A DNA stretch of 64,000 bases from the NCBI RefSeq assembly GCF_023065955.2, contig NC_079873.1, positions 13,778,566 through 13,842,565 on the forward strand, read 5' to 3'. This DNA comes from Ursus arctos (taxonomy: Eukaryota; Chordata; Mammalia; Carnivora; Ursidae). The notes under the pieces were generated by a model. It had not been told where the DNA came from. It saw only the letters and a list, made by a program, of their open reading frames with translations, and did no database searches. Below, piece by piece: positions 55,996 to 64,000 of the stretch. The first letter of the stretch is position 1; the number at the start of each line of letters is the position of its first letter. A program made the position numbers and the translations under genes.

Positions 55996-57415
55996 CCTGT
56001 CTGTCTGCTTCTGCGGCACACGGCGGTGGCCCCAGTGGCCTCTGCGCCACGAAACTGGCCTCCAAAGCCCAGATTTATGATCCTGTTTCCTCTTGCAGTG
56101 TTGCAACCATCACCCAAATCCTAGCTGGCTACTTAGAATGACCAAGTGTCACGTGCTGCCAGTCATTTATCTGCCTGGACCTGGCACGCTGTGCATGTCT
56201 GCCAAGCTCACTGCCTCTTCCTTCGTGATGACGAGGAAGACTCAAAGTGCTCCTCGGGGGAGGCTAGAACTCACCGATGAAGGTGTATTGGTGGCTTGGC
56301 CAACCCCTACGTGCTCAAGCTTTTCCATCTTTCCTCACTGGCTAAGCCTGACACTCCGAATTCCTTCAGACACTCTTTGGGAAAGGTCAGCCTCCCTTGA
56401 TGGCCGCAAAATGAAGTGGCGCCCCTGATGTCTGCACCGAGCACCACCAAACGCCCATCGCACTCCAAAGACTGGCAGGCATGTTGACCTCGGGGCACTC
56501 GCCTGTGTAATGAGTGACCCGCTTCTCTGTTCCCCCTCTGTCCCCCCAGCGCTCATCCCATTTCCATGTTTTAGCCCCACAACACCTTCCCTGAGAATGC
56601 ATAACCCTTCTTTCTAGACTTTCAAGGGAGCCTCAGAAAGAGGATGGCTAAGGGCTTGTCCCAGTGGCAGCCTTTCATTTGCTGCCGCTGACTGCAGGCA
56701 TTACCAGCTTCAAGCTACCCAAAGGAGCCCTGCTGACACCCTCTTTCCCCAGTGAAACTGCTGCGAGGAAGCAAATGTGTGAGAGAGGGAGAGAACTGGG
56801 AGGGATGGGGAGGACCACCTAAATCTGAATGTCCCATCGTTTTGAGAAATGCCCCATCTGCCCACCATTGACATTCTCTCTCAACGGTCCTAGAAAATAT
56901 AGAAATTAGTGGTGGGTAAAGGACTGCCACAATCTGAAATGAGTCTATTACAGTGTTATGCGCAGAGCTCTCCCAAGTACACTAAAGGGCTAAATTAATT
57001 GGCTCAGGCTTAAGATGCTACAGGAGAAATGACAGTGGAGAGGGGGCGGGGTAGATGAAGATGCCTGGTAGCTTTGAAAGCATGCCTCGAATCAGGTGCA
57101 CATGAGAAAGAAATTAGGGAGGAAAAAACCTGCTCTCTTCATGAAAAACCAGAAAAGCCCTTAGTTATTACAGTGTGCCCCCCAATTACCTACACCTTAT
57201 TCAGTTGCCTGCCTTAAAAAAAAATCTCTGTGCTTATCCAATCTTATAAACTCATCCACCAACTTTAGAATGAAATCAGGCACATGACCCACTTCCAACT
57301 GTTAATTAATCCCCCCCATGAACAGTATATATAAAAGTCAGGGGGATAAATTGTGTCGTTTACTATTTCAAAATGAATTTGCCAAAACCCACAAATTACT
57401 TATTAACCTTTGTCT
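55996..57415. other. Unique intronic sequence, nothing recognised
   Basis: Open frames of 60-111 codons on both strands (55885-56602) overlap one another and show no domain. No named repeat. Confidence 0.4.
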
Positions 57416-57419
57416 AGAC

Positions 57420-57641
57420 CAGTGTTTCTCAACCAGAGGCGATTTTGTCCCAGAGAGGACATCTGATGAGGTCTGGAGACATTTTTGGTTGTCACTATTG
57501 TGGTGGCAGGGAGCGATGCTACTGGCATCTAGTGGGTAGAGGCCGGAGAGGCTGCTAACATCCTCAGTGTCCAGGCCCCCTGACCCCAACAAAGAAAAAT
57601 CTGCTCTAAAATGTCAACAGTGTCAAGGTGGAGAAACTGTG
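57420..57641 (-). mobile_element. MER20 (hAT-Charlie) DNA transposon, full length
   Basis: It starts CAGTGTTTCTCAACCAGAGG and ends GGTGGAGAAACTGTG. The internal GACATTTTTGGTTGTCACTA and CTACTGGCATCTAGTGGGTA are nearly consensus. It is the best preserved of the MER20 copies here. Confidence 0.92.
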
Positions 57642-57835
57642 CTTTGGATAAAGCCAAACATGTTCAGCCTTTAATATTCATATCTTTGGCAGTCATCAAA
57701 GAGAGAAGACATCATTTTCTTTGAAATCTAAGGATGGTTTACATATATGTTAGCTAAGGACATGTTTATTCCTTTCCAAATAAATGCCATAGGTTCTCAG
57801 TCTGAACCTAGAAACATTAAAAAAAATACTGTGAA

Positions 57836-58262
57836 GGGGCGCCTCCTGGGTGGCTCAATCGGTTAAGCATCTGACTCAGTTTTTTTAATTTTTTTTTTTT
57901 TTGAGAGAGACAGAGAGGGGAGGGGCAGAGGGAGAGAATCTTCAATCAGACTCCCCTCCACCACGTTGAGCATGGAAACTGAAACAGCACTCGAGCCCAC
58001 AAACCACGGGATCATGACCTGAGCCTAAACCAAGAAGTTAGATGGTCAACCTACTGAGCTATCCAGGCACCCCCATGCACCCAACTCTTGATTTTGACTC
58101 AGGTCATGATCTCAGGGTGGTGAGATAAAGCCCTGTGCTAGGCTCCGTGCTGGGCATGCAGCCCGCTTAAGATTCTCTCCCTTGCCCTCTGTCCCTCCTT
58201 GCCCCCACCCCCCAATCATGCACTCGCTCGCGTTTTTTCTCTCTCTTTCTCTCTGTCCCTAA
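57836..58262 (+). mobile_element. CAN-SINE (outer), split by a second SINE
   Basis: The head (GGGGCGCCTCCTGGGTGGCT, 57836-57879) is separated from its body (CTCTTGATTTTGACTCAGGT onward, from about 58085) by an inverted SINE. The outer copy's tail is CTCTGTCCCTAAAAAAAG. AAATACTGTGAA before and AAATACCGCAA after it suggest a target duplication. Confidence 0.92.
57880..58074 (-). mobile_element. CAN-SINE (inner), inverted
   Basis: Poly-T, a GAGAGAGACAGAGAGGGGAG block and a closing GCTATCCAGGCACCCCC mark a reversed SINE. GCATCTGACTC before and GCACCCAACTC after it look like its decayed target duplication inside the outer SINE. Confidence 0.93.
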
Positions 58263-58269
58263 AAAAAGA

Positions 58270-60190
58270 AAGAAATACCGCAATGATGGCAGGGGTAGAT
58301 AAGGTGCATTTTAAATGCATATTTCATCAGTCTAAATGGATGGAAATTAATATCCCATAAAATAAAATGATTATCTAGTTATGTTCCATACAAAACCAGA
58401 ATCAATACATTGTATCTTACTTAACCTGCAATTAGAGTTTTTTAAAAAACGAAAACAAGGAAATGCCATTCTTTTCCATTTCTTGCTTCTTGGGTACACA
58501 TTTCTAAACATGAGGCATAAAAAACAAACAAGCAGACAAAAACCTTTTTTTAAAGCAGATTTCTCCAGAGCATAAAAAGCTTCCTGAATCATTCCATTTT
58601 ATTTACTGTAGATTCAATCATTCTTAGTGAGCAAAACATGCAGCCCATTCTCTTGGTTATGCCTGCCTGGCTTTCCAAATGCCCTCAAAACTGGAATGAT
58701 GAATCATATACTTTGGCCCCGCTGTGTCAATTAATAGTAAGCAAAGAATCCCACACAGCCAAGACAGAACTTTCTGCCTGATATTTGTGTGTATGTGGGA
58801 GGGTGGGGTTGGGGGTGGGAGTCCTTCAGCCAATTGTTTCCAGAGGGTCTTAAGAGCAGGTGTTGAGATTCTCTAAAATTCCTTCAGTTCTAGAATATTC
58901 TGTGTTGCTCTATAGTGACCCTAGCATGGGGGCGGGCTATGGTCAGGAGAAATGCAGGTTCCTAGAGTTGGCCTAGAGCTTCCAGGCTTAAACCACAAAG
59001 GAAATAATGGCTGACAGCTATACCATCACGACCCTTCCAGGACACCATTCTTTCCTCTGAATTATAAGGCAAAAGCGGTCATACGCACAAAAGCAAAAAT
59101 AACAACAACGACAAAAATGCCCAAACACACCCAGTCCTGGCTGCCAGCGAGGCCCAAATCTGCTGGTGAAAAAGAACAGTTGCTACAGTGCAGCTGGAGG
59201 AGCTTTTCCAGGGAACTGGTAATACCCTGGCTGTTAATGAATTATTTTTCGCCAGAACGTCGGATTCTTCCTGTGCTCCAGTAAACAGTCTGCTTCTGCC
59301 ATGGGAAACAAAACCAGCTCCTTCCGAGGAGCTCAAAGAGGTCAGCCAAGGGTCCCCTGTGGGGGCAGCCCCCTCAGGGGCCAGAGCCATGGGGCCTGAC
59401 CTATAAATCACCGCAGCCCCAAGTTCATTATTCCAGCCCTTTCCATCTACTTAAGCCATGCCCAGCTCCCAAGGAAGGGACCAGGAAGACCAGAGTGCCA
59501 GCTGTGAGCCTTCCCCCATCCCCAGGAACTATCCCTTCATCGGGTTTCCTCATCTGCAGCATCACGATGTGTGAAATTGGGCTTCCTTGCATTTATTCTG
59601 TCTCTTTCGCAGAAACTGTATGTATCTCCTTGCTCTTGTTTTCATCAAGCTGTCAGGAAATAACTATGTGCACCCTCTTTTTCCCTTTCCTTTCTATAAG
59701 ATTGGCTCCAGCCCCAAATAACCCACTCTCACCATTAGGGTGTCTACTTGGGACACTATTCTTTAAGCACGAACCTCAGGAAGGATATTCTTAGACAAGG
59801 TGTCAAGGAAATCAGTTGCTCAGGCAAGAGACAGCTGTCCACTAGACGAGGACACCAGCCCGGGGCGGGGTGAGGTGGCGGAGAGGACAGGAAGGGGGCC
59901 ATTTTGGTCAAGCCAGCCCTGCCCATTCCCAGCCCTGCCTTGCTCTCTCAAATCCACAGAGTTTCAGGAGCCCACATTCCTCAGGGGAACTTGACTGAGC
60001 AAACATGCTCATGGATAGGCTGGATTAGCACCCCCCCCAATGACACCTTAGCTACTGAAAATCAAAGTTGCCTGAGGCCAGGCTGTCGGCGCATGCCTCC
60101 CATCTGCCATGGAGACAGAGGGTGTTTGTGCCCCCTAAACTATCTGGAGGTACTATGAGGCTGAAGGCACAGGTTGGTGGTTAGTTTGCT
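58270..60190. other. Unique intronic sequence, nothing recognised
   Basis: No named repeat or exon was recognised. The 99-110 codon frames at 59079-59794 lack features. Confidence 0.4.
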
Positions 60191-60197
60191 CTAGAGA

Positions 60198-60558
60198 AGC
60201 ACTGCCTAGTAGAAATATATGTGTCACTTAAAAGTTTCTGGTAGGCACATAAAAAAGATTAAAAGAAACAGGTGACATTCATTTTAATACTGTAGCTTAT
60301 TTGACCAGTATATTCAAAATATGATCATTGTACCATGTAATTGATATAAAAATTATTAATAAGCTATTGTGCATTCTTTTCTTTTTGTACTAAGTCTTAG
60401 AAATCACGTGCACATGTTATCCTTATAGCACATCCTACTCTGGACTGGCCACCTTCTGACTACTAATAGCCACGTGTGACTTGTGGCTACTGTATGAGAT
60501 GGTGCAGATAACAGAACATTTCCATCATCATAAAAGGTTCTATTAGACAATGCAGTGC
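60198..60558 (+). mobile_element. MER1-type (Charlie) DNA transposon, near full length
   Basis: GCACTGCCTAGTAGAAATAT at the start and a 3' end of ATTAGACAATGCAGTGC are imperfect inverted termini about 360 bp apart. Internal AGATTAAAAGAAACAGGTGA and AGTCTTAGAAATCACGTGC match MER1B as I recall it. Confidence 0.78.
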
Positions 60559-60559
60559 A

Positions 60560-61390
60560 AGACCAAAAAACTGTGGGAAGAAAGAGTGACAGGTGAGAGC
60601 AGGGTGAGCCATCAAGATACTGGAGCTAAGAATTAAAGCAGAAATGGGAATCACAAGGATTGGGATATTCTAGAAGCCCAGCCCTACCGCTAACGGGAGA
60701 TTAAAATGGGTTTTTATGAGAGGCCCAGGGCCCATGCCTACATTGTGGGGGGCTGCCCCACAGCAGTGGGAAAGTCAGCAAGTATAATTATTACTCAAGG
60801 CATCTGCTGGGTGAACCACCTCCATCTTATCTCTTCTGATCTGTTAAGGCAGGGGCTGGAACAGAAGATCACCAAAGTCACGTACGTTCTTTCAATAACA
60901 ATTCTGGGTTTGCAATCTAATTTGGTGAAGCAGATAAAGAAACATGATCAAATTACGTGCGCCTGTGTTTGCGCATGTATGTGTTTGTGTGTGTGTTCTT
61001 GGCTGGAGAGGGAAGGGGGGTCATGTGCAAAATCCAGAAGTACAAATGCGACCACTAAAATCACCTCCTCACCAGTTGCCATCAGAACACAGAGAGACTC
61101 AAGAGGCTCATGAAGAAATTTGGAGCCACAAAGGAGATGCCTCGAGTCTAGAAAGAATGAGATGACGGGCATCCGGGAAGATGAACAGGCCAGAGGGAGA
61201 AGTGGTAATCAGAGGCATTCTCCAAAGGCAAGAGCTGCCAACTCTATTGTAAGGATGGCACCCTGATCCCCAAATCAAGCTTAATTCAGAATCCCACACA
61301 GGCTTTTGTATAGGGGAGAGTACAATTAGCTATCTTCCCCCCTCCTCGAGAGCCCCGAGAGCCTCATTCTCTGAGGTCCCCTCATATTCT
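60560..61390. other. Unique sequence with a short GT-rich run
   Basis: A degenerate TG/GT run lies at 60956-60997. The rest is unrecognised. Confidence 0.4.
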
Positions 61391-61394
61391 GATC

Positions 61395-61450
61395 AGGGAG
61401 GCAGCAGAACCATATACGGATTCAAATCCTGGTTCTCCCAGTGGCTCCAG
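61395..61450 (+). mobile_element. MIR head fragment
   Basis: ACGGATTCAAATCCTGGTTC, then TCCCAGTGGCTCC, resembles the start of MIR ('gattcaaatcctggctctgccacttac'). Confidence 0.5.
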
Positions 61451-61599
61451 AGTTTCTAGCAGGTTAAAGGCTACCATCTGGTTGGAAAGGGGCTAAGGGA
61501 CTTGCTTAACATGATGCATTTGGGGAGCAAGACCTCATCCCATTTTTATTGAGAATTTATTTATTCGAGACAGTTAAGAGTCAGAAATACTTTACCTAT

Positions 61600-61700
61600 C
61601 CTTTGGTCCTACCATGGACTTTGGGCTAATTATTTAACCTGCCTTAGCTTAGTTTCCTCATCTATAAAAATGGGAATGCTCTTGTCCATACCACATAAAC
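61600..61700 (+). mobile_element. MIR fragment
   Basis: GGGCTAATTATTTAACCTGC, CTTAGCTTAGTTTCCTCATC and TATAAAAATGGGAATGCTC follow MIR. Confidence 0.78.
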
Positions 61701-61869
61701 TTGTTGACTTGGACATACCCCAGGCTAGAAATGGAGCGTGACACCAACAACTCCAAATCCCCAAACAAACATAAAAATCTCTGGATTAAAAAAAAAAATC
61801 TCTGGCTTTCTCCCTGCTGAGTCTCCCTTGACGATGACTTACAGCTGCCTCCCTACCACCATTCACTCC

Positions 61870-61960
61870 ATCAGCTCCATCACTTAGTCACTCAACTCAT
61901 TTATTAAGCAACAGTTGGGCGCTGGAAATTCCAAGATGACAAGGCATAGTTTTTCCATCT
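61870..61960 (-). mobile_element. L2-like LINE 3' fragment
   Basis: CACTCAACTCATTTATTAAG, then GGGCGCTGGAAATTCCAAG, is a weak reversed L2-type match. Confidence 0.4.
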
Positions 61961-62149
61961 GAAATAGTCTGGGACTATCTGTGGTCTATCTACTTGATAC
62001 ATAGGCACGTATCTTGCCTCACTGGGCTGCCTCACTGGTAGGCTCCCCACCCCCAAGTTAGGTACCACAGTTTGTGAATGAGTAGGGGCTGAGGACTCCA
62101 GCCGTTGGGAGAAATAAATAAGACTTGAAAGAGGGTTAGAGAGACATGT

Positions 62150-62310
62150 TGCTTCTTTAATTCATAAACACCGAAGTCTGGACTCTGACACACGACTGGA
62201 AATTTCTCTGAGCCTCAGATTCTTTATCTGTAAAATAATGCCTCCATCACATCATGGTTTCCCACATGTGAAGTGCTTGGCAGACGGAGGGCAATGACAA
62301 ATGTTAATTC
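62150..62310 (+). mobile_element. MIR fragment
   Basis: CTCTGAGCCTCAGATTCTTT, ATCTGTAAAATAATGCCTCC and GTGAAGTGCTTGGCAGACGG follow MIR. Confidence 0.75.
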
Positions 62311-62315
62311 CTTTC

Positions 62316-63145
62316 CCAATTTATTTCCCTCCACTACCCTCCCCCCCCCAGATCTAAGGTTAGGGAAGGAACCAGAGAACAGACACTTGCTATTTTCTTA
62401 TTGCACATTCAGAGCACACTGTGTGTGGAGATTGCCACATATACCTCCATTCAGGATCGGATGGAGTTGGGGAGGCCAGTCCCATCTAGCTTTTGCATTT
62501 TCTTCTTCTTTCTTGCTTTCCAGAGGCCCTGTCTCAGAGGCTGTTTTTGGCTACAAGACTTTATTTATTTTACAGTTCTTACCCGACTGCCCACTGACCA
62601 AGTTCTTACACTGGCAACTGGCATCACCTGGAAAGCTGTTTTCTCATTTTTTTCCTGAGATGGGCAGGTTTTCCGGGGCCAAACCTCAACAGCTGGAAGT
62701 CTGGTGCTTCTCTGCATGATAAAGGACTACCTCCTTGGTTCCATGGGCTTTGCCAAAGCGGCCAATACCCCAAGTTCCAGTCTAATTTGGCTCACTGTGC
62801 CTGGGCCACTTTGGAATGCTTCTAGTGGGCATTAGTCAGGATGAGACACAAGTGACCATTTGTAGGATATTTACTGGGGGGTGTGGATTCGGGAGTGGGT
62901 AGGTGGCCTCTCAGAGCTTCTAAGGGGCACAGAAATTGGGGTGCCACCCAGTTTTTGATTCTGTGCCTCCCAGCCCACCCCCGACTTCTGAAAGTGGCAC
63001 AGCTCCCCACGTTCCTCTTTGAGAAGAAAACGATGTGACAAAACAGTGGGTGGGGGCATAATGCTGCCCTGGTGAGTGGCTCCCACCCACTGGCCTCCCC
63101 ACTAGTCTCCTCCCACACTGCCACCCCCGCAATGTAACAAAAGCA
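62316..63145. other. Unique sequence, nothing recognised
   Basis: A nine-C run lies at about 62341-62349. Open frames of 148 codons (62273-62719) and 109 codons (minus strand, 62822-63151) have no recognised domain. Confidence 0.4.
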
Positions 63146-63149
63146 CATC

Positions 63150-63590
63150 AAAACACATTTGCAAACTTAATCCTAAGTCTCTTGGTCAATCAACACACGA
63201 TTCTGAAGACTCAAAAGGAGGAAGAGAGTCATCTAGACAACGCTGGGAACGATTCCCTCGGAAAAGCACAGAAAACCTTGCTTGATGCATGCAAGGCTAA
63301 GAATTGTTTTCTCCCTGCTGGCTGCTTTTCTCTGTTCTAAAGAGAAGCTTCCAAAATCAGCTAAATGAAGGGATCACACCAGAGGATGAGAGATAATGCT
63401 AAACCAACAAAAACAAAGACCCAAATGAAACAGAGCGAGCCATGAGAATCCGCGGTCATCAAAACTTTGTTTGGCCGTATCTATTTATCATCGCTGCACA
63501 CCCGGGCTCTGCGGAATATCATTCTGTTGATGTCACTTATCCTCAGCAAAATATTTACACATCCTTTAAAATGCCAGATGAGGGGGGCTG
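63150..63590. other. Repeat-free block, candidate conserved regulatory element
   Basis: No recognised repeat across about 440 bases. It holds retained CpGs (GAATCCGCGGTCATC), a forkhead-type AATATTTACACA and a CRE-like TGATGTCAC. It lies near where the main RAI2 promoter is expected by comparison with the human gene length. Confidence 0.38.
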
Positions 63591-63649
63591 GCCGCAAGGC
63601 GCCCCTCAAGCCCCACCGCCAATTCTGGGCAGACCGTGAGATGGGGGCA

Positions 63650-63666
63650 CGACGGGGGGGGGGGGT
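63650..63666. repeat. G homopolymer
   Basis: A run of about 15 G with T after it, in a GC-rich patch. Liable to length error and slippage. Confidence 0.8.
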
Positions 63667-63683
63667 GGCTCCGGCAGGCACAG

Positions 63684-63689
63684 GTAAGA
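63684..63689 (+). other. Consensus splice donor CAG|GTAAGA
   Basis: GGCAGGCACAG|GTAAGAGC is a near-ideal 5' splice site on the plus strand, preceded by a GC-rich segment (about 63595-63683). It could end the first exon of an antisense or divergent transcript next to the RAI2 promoter. No second exon was located. Confidence 0.25.
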
Positions 63690-63690
63690 G

Positions 63691-64000
63691 CTACCGAGGG
63701 TTCGGGAACTCGGCCACCCAGGAGCTGCGCTCTGCCCTGCCCACCTCTTCCCTACCTGACTCTGCAAGAAGCAGCCTCATCCCCCCCACCCATATGGTGT
63801 CAGTGCCTCCTCCTCCTCCTCCTCCCCCTGCCTTTCTCATTGATTAAGTTCTCAAACCATTGTTAAAGCTGGGTTGCTTTCCCCTGGAAAACTAGGCTGA
63901 ATTCATTAAGCTTTCCCCTGCCACAAAAGGAATATTCATAAAAGTTTGGCAGGCAGAAAGGGAGGCTGACTGCATGCCATGGGGTGGGTGACAATTCGCT
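63691..64000. other. Repeat-free right end of the window
   Basis: Contains a TCC run (63807-63828) and a low-CpG, AT-balanced stretch (CATTGATTAAGTT, GGAATATTCATAAAAGTTTG). A minus-strand AGTCAG|GTAGGG donor-like site is at about 63756. May belong to RAI2 5' regulatory or exon sequence; truncated by the window edge. Confidence 0.3.

Larger units (their letters stand above)
6232..64000 (-). other. Presumed RAI2 5' intron(s) and upstream region
   Basis: No other coding exon was found in this 57.8 kb. Human RAI2 spans roughly 60 kb with only non-coding exons before the coding exon, so most of this stretch is probably transcribed as RAI2 intron. Orientation and extent are inferred from the human locus. 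The first exon and main promoter may lie just past 64000 or at one of the candidates listed separately. Confidence 0.55.

Noticed and set aside
62273..62719. 148-codon plus-strand frame
   Set aside because: Begins in a MIR tail, contains a homopolymer C run and has no recognisable domain.
1..64000. CRISPR array, operon, prophage or other prokaryotic system
   Set aside because: No spaced identical repeats, no dense coding and no bacterial signals. Interspersed mammalian repeats explain the repeated words.

Overview
This window is mammalian nuclear DNA and most probably comes from an arctoid carnivoran (bear, seal, panda or mustelid group). Nine tRNA-derived carnivore SINE insertions of the CAN-SINE type are present, opening with GGGGCGCCTGGGTGGCTCAG and ending in a CT-rich stretch plus (AATAAA)n. 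They look like the arctoid subfamily rather than the dog SINEC_Cf or cat forms. Two short 5'-truncated L1 tails are of the carnivore-specific type. No bacterial, organellar or exogenous viral gene structure is visible.

Only one protein-coding gene can be supported: the single coding exon of RAI2 (retinoic acid-induced 2), on the minus strand at 6207-4618, encoding 529 residues. It has a splice acceptor just upstream of the ATG (6232-6234), a 3'UTR of about 370 bases and two AATAAA signals (4292-4297, 4266-4271). Human RAI2 is X-linked (Xp22), lies on a locus of about 60 kb and carries its other exons in the 5'UTR. By that comparison nearly everything from 6.2 kb to the right edge is probably RAI2 5' intron and upstream DNA, with the main promoter possibly just outside the window. 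This is inference from the family, not something seen directly.

Layout: 0-4.2 kb is the 3' flank of RAI2, with two MER20 copies and a CCTT/CCCT tract. 4.2-6.23 kb is the RAI2 terminal exon. 6.2-64 kb is non-coding and rich in old repeats (MIR, L2, L1M 3' ends, MER5A, MER20, MER1-like), younger SINEs, CA/TG, ATC, GGAA and ATTC microsatellites, and several repeat-free AT-balanced blocks that look like conserved non-coding elements (about 29.1-29.6, 37.9-38.6, 46.6-46.8, 47.2-47.9, 55.3-56.0 and 63.15-64.0 kb). A small CpG island-like segment at 38741-39020 meets the classic length, GC and CpG observed/expected thresholds by hand count and is the best candidate for an internal promoter. Possible non-coding exons are flagged at 26620-26917 (+), around 52000-52420 (-) and near 63680-63780.

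No undescribed gene system was found. The most useful leads are the internal CpG island next to a repeat-free block, the candidate exon with good splice sites on the plus strand, a POU-dimer-like motif inside a CpG-bearing unique block at 47 kb, and several readable insertion histories (nested inverted SINE, SINEs in L1M fragments, a CA microsatellite seeded by a target-site duplication).
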